Below, piece by piece: positions 13,702-22,745 of a stretch of DNA of 26,023 nt. Made by a program: the position numbers and the translations under genes. Below the pieces are notes generated by a model that ran no database searches, was not told the DNA's origin, and saw nothing but the letters and a program-made list of their open reading frames with translations. Positions within the stretch are counted from its first letter, which is position 1, and each line of letters opens with the position of its first letter. Origin of the DNA: Desulfovibrio sp. (lineage in GTDB: Bacteria > Desulfobacterota > Desulfovibrionia > Desulfovibrionales > Desulfovibrionaceae); the NCBI RefSeq assembly GCF_019424165.1, contig NZ_JAHZAA010000037.1:1-26023 (forward strand), read 5' to 3'.

Positions 13702-14721
13702 TTATAACAGGCCGAAGGCCAGGCTGTGTACGCGAAAGAAATCTGGTGTAAGGCCGGGATGCAGCCAGAAGCCCTCGCAGCCGGGCGTCAGGGTCAGCGG
13801 GGGAGCGCAGGGGCGCGCGCCGTGCTTCAGGCAGCAGGCGGAATGCCGGGCATGGCCGGAAGACACGTACAGCGCATCCGGCTTTGCCGGGACTACTCCG
13901 GCGGCGTGCCGCAGCAGGGCTTCTGTTGCAGTCGGCAGAAAGGTATCCTGTGCTGGCGCGTCGTGCGGCGGAATACCTTGCCCGACATTTTCAGAAAAAG
14001 ACGTGTGCGCCGGGGCGGCGGCCTGAACAAAATTTGCTCCGGCCTGCGCAAAAGCCAGCGCTTTCAGGTCAAATGTCCGGGCTTCGGCGCATGTGCCGAA
14101 ATTGTGTGCAGAGGCTGCCGAGGGCAGAGCCAGTGTTGGGGGGTGGTCTTCCTGCCAGCAGGGCAGGCCCAGAGTACGGGCAAAGGCGGTTGTCAGTTCC
14201 AGTTCGCCCGCATGCAGCAAGACGAGACGCCCCGGGCCGGGGCCGCATTGCTCCAGCAGCGCATGCAGATCGGGAGCGTCAAGCACAAAAATATCTTCCA
14301 CACCGCTCAGTTCCAGACTGACCAGGGCGGAGGGATGGGGTGTTCCCCCAACGCATACGGCTCCCACCAGGGGGACATCGGCCAAAATGGGAGGGATGCA
14401 TGCCGCCGCCAGACGTGCCGCCGCCGCATAGGACGGCGGAAAGGCAATGACCGTCCAGGCTGCGGCATGGCTTTCATGCTCACGCCAGAAGCCGAGCCGG
14501 TCGTTATTTTGTGTTTCGCGGCCATGTCCGGCACTGGCGCCGAAATGCATATGCGTTAGCGCCAGGCCTGTCTTTATGGCGGCGCGCCATGACGGCGGCG
14601 TTTTTTCATAGGCGGTTGCGGCCAGACTGTCGTCCAGACGTGCGTCTTCCATCCATTGAGGCCATTGGGGCTGGTGGATGTCGGGCGTGTCGCCGGGACT
14701 CGGGGCTGTCGGTGCGGGCAT
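13702..14721 (-). CDS. Hypothetical protein, 339 aa, possibly histidinol-dehydrogenase-like fold
   Basis: I do not recognise this protein with confidence. The ATG at 14721 follows AGGAA by nine bases; the frame reaches 14769, inside argH. The start is proline-rich. A segment near 89-145 (VIAFPPSYAAAARLAAACIP, then PLVGAVCVGG and LELSGVEDIFVLD) has the spacing of the nucleotide-binding part of histidinol dehydrogenase (HisD), but the zinc-binding HisD residues are not evident, so enzymatic HisD activity is unlikely. No signal peptide. It begins 14 bases after argH ends and stops 21 bases before the EF-G start, so it belongs to the same run. A role in arginine synthesis or translation is only suggested by place. 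Confidence 0.65.
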   Translation of the reverse strand: MPAPTAPSPGDTPDIHQPQWPQWMEDARLDDSLAATAYEKTPPSWRAAIKTGLALTHMHFGASAGHGRETQNNDRLGFWREHESHAAAWTVIAFPPSYAAAARLAAACIPPILADVPLVGAVCVGGTPHPSALVSLELSGVEDIFVLDAPDLHALLEQCGPGPGRLVLLHAGELELTTAFARTLGLPCWQEDHPPTLALPSAASAHNFGTCAEARTFDLKALAFAQAGANFVQAAAPAHTSFSENVGQGIPPHDAPAQDTFLPTATEALLRHAAGVVPAKPDALYVSSGHARHSACCLKHGARPCAPPLTLTPGCEGFWLHPGLTPDFFRVHSLAFGLL

Positions 14722-14735
14722 GGGCAGGTTTCCTG

Positions 14736-16136
14736 TTACTGGGCCATGCCGTCCATACCGGCAAGCCATGTCCTGAGCTGGGCTACCTGAGCGGCCACGG
14801 ATTGAGGCCCGGTGCCGCCGGGGGTTTCGCGCCGCTGCACGGCTGCCGCGTAGTCCAGTATGGCGTACACGTCTTCGCCGATGCGGGGTTCAAGCGCCTG
14901 CATTTCGGGCAGCGTAAGGTCTTCAAGCCCTTTGCCTTGTGCTTCTGCCGCGGCGACACACTGCCCGGTAACGTGGTGCGCCTCGCGGAAAGGAAGCCCT
15001 TTGCCCACGAGGTAGTCGGCCAGTTCCGTGGCGTTGAGAAAGCCGGCCTTGCAGGCTTCACGCATGCGGTCCGTGCGAAAGGCGATTTCTTCCATCATGC
15101 CTGCCATGAGTCGCAGGGATGCCTCCACAGTTCTGTCGGCGTCAAGAAAGCCTTCCTTGTCTTCCTGCATGTCGCGATTATAGGCAAGGGGCAGGCCTTT
15201 CATGATTGTGAGCATGCCCATGAGCGAGCCGTAGACGCGCCCGGTCTTGCCACGCATAAGTTCAGCCACGTCGGGATTTTTCTTCTGCGGCATGATTGAT
15301 GAACCGGTAGCATAGCTGTCGGGCAGGCGCACAAAGCCGAAGGCGGGATTGGCCCACAGGATGATTTCTTCGCACAGGCGCGAGAGATGCATCATGATGG
15401 TGGAGCCGCCAAACAGGGCTTCAAGCACAAAGTCCCTGTCAGACACGGCATCCATCGAGTTGCCGTAAATTCCGGCAAAGCCCACGTCCTTGGCCACGCT
15501 TTGCGGATCAAGCGGATACGTTGTGCCGGCCAGAGCGGCTGCGCCCAAAGGGGAAATGCGCACCCGGGTCAGACAGTCTCCAAGGCGTATGGCGTCGCGC
15601 CGGAACATCCAGGCGTAAGCGAGCAGGTGGTGAGCCAGACTCACGGGCTGCGCGGGCTGCAGATGTGTACAGCCGGGCAGAATGTCTCCGGCATGCTCGG
15701 TGGCGCGCTGCACCAGAATGGCGCACAGGGCGGCAGCGCGCTGCCGCCACGTTTCCAGCCTGTCTGCCACAAAAAGGCGAAAGCTCAAGCCCACCTGGTC
15801 ATTGCGGCTGCGGCCCGTATGCAGTTTTTTGCCCACGTTCCCCATAAGTTCTGTCAGGCGTGCCTCAATATTCATATGCACATCTTCCAGTTCCGGCTTC
15901 CAGATGAAGCTGCCGGAACGGATTTCTTCACGCACCTGATCAAGCCCTTCAACCAGCAGTTGGGCCTCTTCGGGCGTGATGACGCCTTGACGGCCCAGCA
16001 TGCGGGCATGTGCCTGCGAGGCGCGGATGTCCTGGGCGTAAAGCGCCCTATCGTAAGACTGGGAGTCTGTGTACTGGGCCACGGCTTCCTTGGGGCCTTC
16101 GGCAAAGCGCCCACCCCAGCTCTGGTTGGTCTTCAT
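14736..16136 (-). CDS. argH: Argininosuccinate lyase
   Basis: ArgH splits argininosuccinate into arginine and fumarate, the last step of arginine synthesis. The 466-residue protein, the usual length, has HTGRSRND (106-113), the catalytic THLQPAQPVS region (157-166, with His158) and the fumarase/lyase signature GSSIMPQKKNPD (278-289), whose serine at 280 is the catalytic base region. The ATG at 16136 gives the common start MKTNQSWGGRFAEGP. It follows argG after 233 bases, which hold a strong hairpin. Confidence 0.97.
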   Translation of the reverse strand: MKTNQSWGGRFAEGPKEAVAQYTDSQSYDRALYAQDIRASQAHARMLGRQGVITPEEAQLLVEGLDQVREEIRSGSFIWKPELEDVHMNIEARLTELMGNVGKKLHTGRSRNDQVGLSFRLFVADRLETWRQRAAALCAILVQRATEHAGDILPGCTHLQPAQPVSLAHHLLAYAWMFRRDAIRLGDCLTRVRISPLGAAALAGTTYPLDPQSVAKDVGFAGIYGNSMDAVSDRDFVLEALFGGSTIMMHLSRLCEEIILWANPAFGFVRLPDSYATGSSIMPQKKNPDVAELMRGKTGRVYGSLMGMLTIMKGLPLAYNRDMQEDKEGFLDADRTVEASLRLMAGMMEEIAFRTDRMREACKAGFLNATELADYLVGKGLPFREAHHVTGQCVAAAEAQGKGLEDLTLPEMQALEPRIGEDVYAILDYAAAVQRRETPGGTGPQSVAAQVAQLRTWLAGMDGMAQ

Positions 16137-16309
16137 GGCAGCATCCGTTTGAAAGATCGTGTGTTACAGGAAGGGGCGTTGCCGGTCCGGCGTTTTGCTG
16201 ATGCAGAGGGCATGGTTTGTACCTGTTGACAGCAGCAAAGGGGTTGCACGCGTATTTTCCATGCGGCATTGCCGTGCTTTTGGCGGCAAAGCTGTTTTTT
16301 CAGAATCCC

Positions 16310-16342
16310 GGCAACCCGGAGGCATTCGCCTCACGGGTCGCC
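16310..16342. repeat. Imperfect hairpin between argG and argH
   Basis: GGCAACCCGGAGGC (16310-16323) pairs with GCCTCACGGGTCGCC (16328-16342) around ATTC, with one mismatch and one bulged base, a 14-bp stem. It lies 28 bases past the argG stop. No T-run follows on the minus strand, so it may be an mRNA-stability or processing signal that sets the argG to argH ratio. The rest of the 233-base gap shows no gene. Confidence 0.45.
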
Positions 16343-16369
16343 GCAGATGGCTGTGGCCGGTATTCTGTA

Positions 16370-17575
16370 TTATTTTTTCAGCTTGTCAGCGACGGCCGCA
16401 TGCAGGCGCAGGCGCAGGCTATTCAGGCATATGAAGCCCGCTGCGTCCTTGTGGTCATAATCGCCGCCTTCAAATGTCGCCAGATCTTCAGAGAAGAGCG
16501 AGTTGGGAGACGTGCGGGCCAGGGGCCACACGCCACCCTTGTACAGCTTGGCGCGTACCGTGCCGGTAACGCTCTCCTGCGATTTGTCCATAAAGGCCTG
16601 CATGGCTTCGCGCTCGGGTGAATACCAGAACCCATTATACACGCACTGGGAGTACCGCACGGCCAGCATATCGCGTATGCCGAGCAGTTCGCGGTCCAGG
16701 CAGATGCCTTCAAGGTCGCGGTGCAGTTTGTAGAGCAAGGTTCCTGCGGGGTTTTCGTATACCCCGCGGCACTTCATGCCCACAAAACGGTTTTCCACCA
16801 TGTCGTCGCGGCCAATGCCGTTGCGCCCGGCGATTTCTGCCAGGGTGGTTATGACCGCGGCGGGGGAGAGCGTCTTGCCGTTAACGGCCACGGGATTGCC
16901 CCGCTCAAAGTCCACAGTGACAATTTCGGGCATGTCCGGGGCCTGTTCCACCGGCACACAGCGCTCATGGCAGGATTCATGCGGCTCATTACCCGGATTT
17001 TCCAGTTCGCTGCCTTCAAAGCTGGTATGCAGCATGTTGGCATCCATGCTGTAGCGTTTGGCGGAGCTGGAAATGGGGATGCCGTGCTTTTCTGCAAAGG
17101 CGGTAAGGGCCGTGCGGGACATGAGTTCCCATTCACGCCAGGGGGCGATGACCTTGATGTCCGGAGCCAGGGCGCTGGCCGCGAATTCAAAGCGGACCTG
17201 GTCGTTGCCCTTGCCGGTAGCGCCGTGGGCTATGGCATCGGCACCTTCCTTGCGGGCGATGTCCACCAGGGCTTTGGCAATGAGGGGCCGGGCAATGGAA
17301 GTGCCGAGCAGGTAGCGGCCTTCGTAGATGGCCGCGCCGCGCATCATGGGGAAGACAAAATCTTTGGCCATCTCTTCGCGCAGGTCAACCACATAGGCCT
17401 TTGAAGCGCCGGTTTTAAGCGCTTTTTCTTCCACGCCGGAGAGGTCTTCGGGCTGGCCCAGATCGGCGGTGACGGCAATGACCTCGCACTTGTAGGTCTC
17501 AATAAGCCATTTCAGAATGACTGATGTATCAAGCCCGCCGGAGTAGGCGAGAACAACTTTTTTTATATTTTGCAT
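16370..17575 (-). CDS. argG: Argininosuccinate synthase
   Basis: ArgG joins citrulline and aspartate with ATP to form argininosuccinate. The 401-residue protein starts MQNIKKVVLAYSGGLDTS (PP-loop at 11-18) and has HGATGKGNDQVRFE (117-130) for citrulline and aspartate binding and a C-terminal oligomerisation helix. The ATG at 17575 is about eight bases after AAGGGGG; a TTG at 17581 is too close to that site. A segment at 188-213 (SELENPGNEPHESCHERC) differs from the common ArgG form and brings in Cys202 and Cys206. It is divergent from carB, with which it shares a 208-base control region. Confidence 0.97.
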   Translation of the reverse strand: MQNIKKVVLAYSGGLDTSVILKWLIETYKCEVIAVTADLGQPEDLSGVEEKALKTGASKAYVVDLREEMAKDFVFPMMRGAAIYEGRYLLGTSIARPLIAKALVDIARKEGADAIAHGATGKGNDQVRFEFAASALAPDIKVIAPWREWELMSRTALTAFAEKHGIPISSSAKRYSMDANMLHTSFEGSELENPGNEPHESCHERCVPVEQAPDMPEIVTVDFERGNPVAVNGKTLSPAAVITTLAEIAGRNGIGRDDMVENRFVGMKCRGVYENPAGTLLYKLHRDLEGICLDRELLGIRDMLAVRYSQCVYNGFWYSPEREAMQAFMDKSQESVTGTVRAKLYKGGVWPLARTSPNSLFSEDLATFEGGDYDHKDAAGFICLNSLRLRLHAAVADKLKK

Positions 17576-17606
17576 TATCAAGCCCCCTTATGGATTCAAG
17601 AGAAGA

Positions 17607-17635
17607 AGTATTGCGTAAATCGGCGCGGGGTGCAA
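17607..17635 (-). promoter_or_regulatory. Candidate promoter of argG
   Basis: On the minus strand, TTGCAC (17630-17635) and AATACT (17607-17612) are 17 bases apart. The -10 has four of six consensus bases and the -35 three. It would give a leader of about 25-30 bases before the argG start. I see no clear ArgR box. Confidence 0.35.
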
Positions 17636-17681
17636 GGCTTTAGTGCCGGAAGGAAAGCCGCCGGACTGTCCGTAGAAATTG

Positions 17682-17710
17682 TTGACCTTGCCACGAAGTG
17701 CATGTACTAT
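17682..17710 (+). promoter_or_regulatory. Sigma-70 promoter of carBA
   Basis: TTGACC (17682-17687) and TACTAT (17705-17710) are separated by exactly 17 bases and match five of six consensus bases each. Transcription would start near 17718, about 65 bases upstream of carB. It is the best promoter match I saw in the window. The region between this and argG is only about 46 bases long, so one regulator could act on both. Confidence 0.6.
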
Positions 17711-17783
17711 TCTTTAGTTTGAGCAAACGGCAATAATGTGCCGTAGTTTTTCTTCATGATCCCCAAAGCCGCAGGAATATCCA

Positions 17784-20700
17784 ATGCCCAAGCGTACGGA
17801 TTTACACAAAATTCTTGTCATTGGCGCGGGACCCATCATCATAGGCCAGGGCTGCGAGTTTGACTACTCCGGCTCACAGGCCGTCAAGGCCCTCAAAGAA
17901 GAGGGTTACGAAGTGGTGCTGGTCAACTCCAATCCCGCCACCATCATGACCGACCCGCAACTGGCGGACGCCACGTATGTGGAGCCGATCGAACACGATA
18001 CCCTGGCCGCCGTTATCCGGAAAGAACGCCCCGACGCACTTTTGCCTACTCTTGGCGGGCAGACGGCATTGAACGCCGCTCTTGGACTTGCCAAGAGCGG
18101 CGTTTTGGCGGAATACGGCGTTGAGCTTATCGGTGCGCAGGCCGAAGTTATCGAAAAAGCCGAAAGTCGTGAGCTTTTCCGCGAAGCCATGGAAAAAATC
18201 GGCCTCAAAATGCCCGCCAGCGGCATTGCCCGTACCTTGGATGAAGTGCGCCATCTGGGCAATGTGCTGCCCTTTCCGCTTATTGTCCGCCCGGCATTTA
18301 CTCTGGGCGGCACTGGTGGTGGCGTTGCTTACAATCTTGCCGACCTCGAAGCGGTGGCAGGCAACGGTCTTGCCGCCAGCCCCACGTCAGAAGTGATGAT
18401 CGAGCAGAGCGTGCTCGGCTGGAAAGAAATCGAAATGGAAGTGATGCGCGATGTCAATGACAACTGCGTCATCATCTGCTCCATTGAAAATCTTGACCCC
18501 ATGGGGGTTCACACGGGTGACTCCATTACCGTGGCCCCGGTGCAGACCCTTTCTGATGCAGAGTATCAGCAGATACGTGATGCCTCCATCGCCATCATGC
18601 GCGAAATCGGTGTGGAAACCGGCGGCAGCAACGTGCAGTTTGGCCTTAACCCGGCCAATGGCGAAATTGTGGTGATCGAGATGAACCCGCGCGTGTCTCG
18701 TTCCTCGGCACTGGCCTCCAAAGCTACCGGTTTTCCCATTGCCAAGATTGCTGCCAAGCTGGCCGTGGGGTATACGCTGGACGAGCTGCGTAACGACATC
18801 ACCCGCGAAACTGTGGCAAGTTTTGAGCCGGCCATTGACTACTGCGTGGTGAAAATTCCGCGCTTTACCTTTGAAAAGTTTCCCGGCGCAAAAGATGAGC
18901 TGACCACAGCCATGAAAAGCGTGGGCGAAGCCATGAGCATAGGCCGTACCTTCAAGGAGGCCATGCAGAAGGGGCTGCGCTCAATGGAAATCGGCGCTAC
19001 AGGCCTTGGCTTCAACTTCAATGCCGAGCTTCCTGACCGCGAAACCATTCTGGAATCATTACAGAGGCCCAACTCCCGCCGTATTTTCGCCCTGCGCCAG
19101 GCCCTGCTTGCGGGCATCACGGAAGAAGAAATTTTTGCCGTGTCCGCCATTGATCCCTGGTTTGTGCGCCAGTTGCAGGACATTGTCAGCATGGAGCAGC
19201 GCATCCGAAATTTTGGCCTTGCCAATGACATGACTGCCGGAAATGAAGCCTTGGCCGTCATCCTGCGCGAAGCCAAGGAATACGGCTTCTCCGACAGGCA
19301 GCTTGCCGAGATGTGGAAGCGCCCGGAAACGGATATTCGCCGCCTGCGCAAGGAAATGAACATCCTGCCGACGTATTATCTGGTGGATACCTGCGCCGGA
19401 GAGTTCGAGGCCTATACTCCCTATTTCTACTCAACCTACGAAAGAGGTGACGAAATCAATCTGGAAGACCGTCGCAAAGTGCTCATTCTTGGCGGCGGCC
19501 CCAACCGTATCGGGCAGGGCATTGAATTCGACTACTGCTGCTGCCACGCCTCTTTTGCCCTGCGCGACGCCGGGGTGATGGCCATCATGGCCAACTCCAA
19601 CCCCGAAACCGTTTCTACTGACTATGACACCTCGGACCGGCTCTACTTTGAACCGCTGACCTTTGAAGATGTCATGAACATTGTGGAAGCGGAAAAGCCC
19701 GATGGCGTTATCGTGCAGTTCGGCGGTCAGACTCCGCTGAATCTGGCCGTGCCTCTTATGCGGGCCGGGGTTCCCATTCTCGGCACCAGCCCCGACGCTA
19801 TTGACCGTGCGGAAGACCGCGAACGCTTTCAGGCGCTTATCCAGAAACTTGGTCTGCTGCAGCCGCCCAACGGCACAGCCATGAACCTTGAGGATGCCCT
19901 TGCCGTGGCCGAGCGCATTACCTACCCTGTAGTGGTGCGCCCAAGCTATGTGCTCGGCGGGCGGGCCATGGCTGTGGCTTACGACGCCGCGGAACTGACC
20001 GCGTATTTTCACGCCCAGGTGCCGGAAAAACCCAAACATCCCATCCTGATCGACAAGTTTCTTGAGCATGCCGTTGAAGTGGATGTAGATGCCATCTCTG
20101 ACGGCAAGGATGTTTATGTTGCGGGCATTATGGAACATATCGAAGAGGCGGGCATCCATTCGGGCGACTCGGCCTGCGTGCTGCCTTCCTATTCGTTGTC
20201 CTACGACCATGTGGCCCTTATCGCCTCGCAGACAGAAGCGCTTGCCCGTGAACTCAAGGTCATTGGCCTGATGAATATACAGTTCGCCATCAAGGGCGAC
20301 GACATCTATATTCTTGAGGTCAATCCCCGTGCCTCGCGCACTGCCCCCTTTGTGTCCAAGGCCACAGGCGTACCCCTGCCATATCTTGCTACCCAGGTCA
20401 TGCTGGGCAAAAGCCTGGACGAACTGGACCCCTGGAGCATGCGCAAGGGCGGCTTTATCTGCGTAAAAGAAGCTGTCATGCCTTTCCAGCGTTTTCCAGG
20501 CGTGGACGTGATCCTTGGTCCGGAGATGCATTCCACGGGCGAAGTTATGGGGATGGGCTCCAGCTTTGGCGAGGCTTTTCTTAAAAGCCAGCTCGGCGCG
20601 GGGCAGGTTCCCCCACAGGGCGGCAAGCTCTTTCTTTCCGTCAATGACCGCGACAAGCCCTTTCTGCCGGAAGTGGCCGAGATGTTTGCCAAGCTGGGCT

Positions 20701-21026
20701 TTGAGCTTTTGGCTACCAAGGGTACGGCAGCAATCCTGCGCGGGCATGGCCTGAAAGTAGAAGAAGTGCGCAAGGTCTATGAAGGGCGGCCCAATATTGT
20801 GGACCTGCTTATTAACCACGAGGTCGCCCTGGTTGTGAATACGGCCTCCGGCAAACATACCGCCAGGGATTCCAAGGCAATCCGCCAGGCGGCGCTGAAC
20901 TACAAGGTGCCTTACTGCACCACTATTGCAGCGGCACGCGCCACGGCTACGGCCATAGGGTCGCGCCGGGACGAGATTCATGTGGAAAGTTTGCAGGAAT
21001 ACTACGCGCGGGATGCGCGGGGGTAA
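17784..21026 (+). CDS. carB: Carbamoyl phosphate synthase, large subunit
   Basis: CarB makes carbamoyl phosphate from bicarbonate, ammonia and two ATP, for arginine and pyrimidine synthesis; it works with CarA. The 1080-residue protein has two homologous halves. The first starts VIGAGPIIIGQG (12-23) with ATP-grasp and EMNPRVSRSSALASKATG; the second repeats VLILGGGPNRIGQG with VNPRASRTAPFVSKATG. The C-terminal MGS-like allosteric domain (about 945-1080) has NTASG, matching the UMP/ornithine site of the E. coli enzyme. The ATG has AGGA seven bases upstream. carA starts two bases after its stop. Confidence 0.98.
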   Translation: MPKRTDLHKILVIGAGPIIIGQGCEFDYSGSQAVKALKEEGYEVVLVNSNPATIMTDPQLADATYVEPIEHDTLAAVIRKERPDALLPTLGGQTALNAALGLAKSGVLAEYGVELIGAQAEVIEKAESRELFREAMEKIGLKMPASGIARTLDEVRHLGNVLPFPLIVRPAFTLGGTGGGVAYNLADLEAVAGNGLAASPTSEVMIEQSVLGWKEIEMEVMRDVNDNCVIICSIENLDPMGVHTGDSITVAPVQTLSDAEYQQIRDASIAIMREIGVETGGSNVQFGLNPANGEIVVIEMNPRVSRSSALASKATGFPIAKIAAKLAVGYTLDELRNDITRETVASFEPAIDYCVVKIPRFTFEKFPGAKDELTTAMKSVGEAMSIGRTFKEAMQKGLRSMEIGATGLGFNFNAELPDRETILESLQRPNSRRIFALRQALLAGITEEEIFAVSAIDPWFVRQLQDIVSMEQRIRNFGLANDMTAGNEALAVILREAKEYGFSDRQLAEMWKRPETDIRRLRKEMNILPTYYLVDTCAGEFEAYTPYFYSTYERGDEINLEDRRKVLILGGGPNRIGQGIEFDYCCCHASFALRDAGVMAIMANSNPETVSTDYDTSDRLYFEPLTFEDVMNIVEAEKPDGVIVQFGGQTPLNLAVPLMRAGVPILGTSPDAIDRAEDRERFQALIQKLGLLQPPNGTAMNLEDALAVAERITYPVVVRPSYVLGGRAMAVAYDAAELTAYFHAQVPEKPKHPILIDKFLEHAVEVDVDAISDGKDVYVAGIMEHIEEAGIHSGDSACVLPSYSLSYDHVALIASQTEALARELKVIGLMNIQFAIKGDDIYILEVNPRASRTAPFVSKATGVPLPYLATQVMLGKSLDELDPWSMRKGGFICVKEAVMPFQRFPGVDVILGPEMHSTGEVMGMGSSFGEAFLKSQLGAGQVPPQGGKLFLSVNDRDKPFLPEVAEMFAKLGFELLATKGTAAILRGHGLKVEEVRKVYEGRPNIVDLLINHEVALVVNTASGKHTARDSKAIRQAALNYKVPYCTTIAAARATATAIGSRRDEIHVESLQEYYARDARG

Positions 21027-21028
21027 CT

Positions 21029-22159
21029 ATGAAAGCATTGCTGGTGCTGGAAGACGGATTCACGCTGGAAGGCAAGTCCTTTACCGGCGACTTTGAAACC
21101 GGTGGTGAAGTCATTTTCACCACCGGGATGACCGGATATCAGGAAATTCTTACAGATCCTTCCTATTACGGGCAAATGGTCTGCATGACCTATCCTCTTA
21201 TAGGCAATTACGGCACTTGCCGTGAAGATATGGAATCCGCCGGAGTGCATTGCGCGGCCCTGCTGGTCAAGGAATGTTGCAAAAAGCCCTCCAACTGGCG
21301 TTCTACCATGTCTCTGCCGGAATTCATGAAGCGCTATGAAAAACCCGGTGTGGAGGGGCTTGATACCCGCGCGCTGACCCGTCATCTGCGTATTAACGGT
21401 GCCATGCGGGGCATTATTTCCACAAGAGAAACAGACCCTGCTGTTCTTCAGGAGCGCGCGCGCGCCCTGCCTGCCATGAAAGGGCGCAACCTTGTTCCTT
21501 TTGTGGCCCCCGAAAAACCGTACGCCTGGTACGATAACGCCGTGCAGGAAGCTCCCGTGGCCGAAGATGGCAGCTATGCGTGGCGCGGTACCGGTTTGCC
21601 CCTGCTGGTCTATGATTTCGGAATAAAATGGAACATCTTGCGCCGTCTTTGCGAGGCAGGTTTTGAACCCTTGGCCGTGCCGCCGGGGTTCAGCGCTGCC
21701 AAGGCAAAAGCCAGCGGAGCCAAGGGCGTTTTCTTGTCCAACGGCCCTGGCGATCCGGCGACACTCACCAGCGAAATAGCGCTGGTGCGTGAGCTCATCC
21801 ATATGCTGCCGGTTACGGGTATTTGCCTGGGGCATCAGCTCATCGGGCATGCCCTCGGCGCTCGAACGGAAAAGCTCAAGTTCGGGCATCACGGCTGCAA
21901 TCATCCTGTCAAGGACCTGACCACCGGACGTATCGAAATATCATCACAAAATCACGGATTTCATGTGGTTCTTGATGGTGTGGACGATGTGGAAGCTACG
22001 CATGTCAACCTGAATGACCAGACCCTTGAGGGGTTGCACCATAAAACGTTGCCTGTCATGAGCCTGCAGTATCATCCGGAGGCCGCCGCCGGACCGCATG
22101 ACGGCGAGTACCTGTTCAACCGTTTCAGAAAAATCATAGGCGAGAACGCCGGAGCCTGA
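21029..22159 (+). CDS. carA: Carbamoyl phosphate synthase, small (glutaminase) subunit
   Basis: CarA takes ammonia from glutamine and passes it to CarB. The 376-residue protein has an N-terminal CarA domain and a class I glutamine amidotransferase domain (from about 191). The triad is Cys266 in GICLGHQLIGHA, and His349 and Glu351 in QYHPEAAAG. Length and start (MKALLVLEDGFTLEGKSFTG) are usual. It follows carB with a two-base gap, so the pair is probably cotranscribed; this order (carB then carA) is the reverse of the common one. Confidence 0.98.
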   Translation: MKALLVLEDGFTLEGKSFTGDFETGGEVIFTTGMTGYQEILTDPSYYGQMVCMTYPLIGNYGTCREDMESAGVHCAALLVKECCKKPSNWRSTMSLPEFMKRYEKPGVEGLDTRALTRHLRINGAMRGIISTRETDPAVLQERARALPAMKGRNLVPFVAPEKPYAWYDNAVQEAPVAEDGSYAWRGTGLPLLVYDFGIKWNILRRLCEAGFEPLAVPPGFSAAKAKASGAKGVFLSNGPGDPATLTSEIALVRELIHMLPVTGICLGHQLIGHALGARTEKLKFGHHGCNHPVKDLTTGRIEISSQNHGFHVVLDGVDDVEATHVNLNDQTLEGLHHKTLPVMSLQYHPEAAAGPHDGEYLFNRFRKIIGENAGA

Positions 22160-22173
22160 TGCCCGGAAAATAC

Positions 22174-22216
22174 TTGATATACAGGTATGCTTGTGGCTAC
22201 AGTACATTTATTGTAC
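22174..22216 (+). promoter_or_regulatory. Candidate promoter and small palindrome before the 143-aa gene
   Basis: TTGATA (22174-22179) and TACAGT (22198-22203) are 18 bases apart, five and four of six consensus bases. A perfect inverted repeat GTACA-TTTAT-TGTAC (22202-22216) overlaps the end of the -10 and the start point, the place expected for a repressor site. The regulator is unknown. I see no terminator after carA, so read-through is possible too. Confidence 0.4.
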
Positions 22217-22271
22217 GAGGTTTTTACTGGCGGCCCATACCGCCTCGCCTGTAAACTGCAAGGAGCTTCGC

Positions 22272-22703
22272 GTGAAAAAGTCAGTTTTGAGCCTTGGGCT
22301 GGTTCTTGCTCTGGTTCTGGCCTGCGCTCCCGTTCGCGCTGCGGAAGTCGCCGTTGGCGATGTAGCACAAAATAATCCCGTGGAACAGCTTACGGGAAAT
22401 GTATGGCAAAAAACCAGCGAGACCGACAAGGCTGCATTCCTGCTTGGCGTGGAATCTGCTATTACCGTAGAATATTTTGTTAATGCCAAGCTGGTGGAAA
22501 AAGCTGCCAAATCCGGCAAAAAACCTGCTTATACCCTTTCGCCTTTTGAAAAGGGCTGGATGAATGCTTTCAAGGGGGTCAACCGTGCTGAGATTATCAC
22601 CATGGTGGACCAGTGGTATGCTGCCAACCCCGACGGGCTTGACCGTCCGGTAATGAGCGTTATCTGGTATGAACTGATCGCCCCCCGTATTGCCAAGAAG
22701 TAG
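22272..22703 (+). CDS. Exported protein of unknown function, weakly Rap1a/Tai-like
   Basis: I chose a GTG start at 22272, which is six bases after AAGGAG and gives a standard signal peptide; the ATG at 22191 would add 27 residues before it without a ribosome-binding site. The 143-residue product has a signal segment (4-17); cleavage after VRA (23) or lipid attachment at Cys18 is possible. The mature part resembles small periplasmic proteins with a Rap1a/Tai-type pattern: LLGVESAI at 57-64, VDQWYAANPD at 112-121 and RPVMSVIW at 125-132. The family includes immunity proteins, but no effector gene is near, so I would not infer immunity. A glycine-zipper lipoprotein gene follows after 42 bases. 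Confidence 0.7.
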   Translation: MKKSVLSLGLVLALVLACAPVRAAEVAVGDVAQNNPVEQLTGNVWQKTSETDKAAFLLGVESAITVEYFVNAKLVEKAAKSGKKPAYTLSPFEKGWMNAFKGVNRAEIITMVDQWYAANPDGLDRPVMSVIWYELIAPRIAKK

Positions 22704-22745
22704 GCATCTGCCCTCGGGACGATAACAGGACTCAGGAGAATAGCC

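Noticed and set aside
16226..16254. TTGACA on the plus strand in the argG-argH gap as a promoter
   Set aside because: At 17-19 bases downstream there is only CGCGTA or CGTATT, and no plus-strand gene follows.
19431..20981. 516-codon minus-strand open frame inside carB
   Set aside because: It lies fully opposite carB, which is certain from its motifs. The product is low in recognisable structure and starts at no ribosome-binding site.
22191..22271. Upstream ATG start for the exported 143-aa protein
   Set aside because: It would put 27 residues before a normal signal peptide and lies within the likely promoter and operator. The GTG at 22272 has a good AAGGAG six bases before it.
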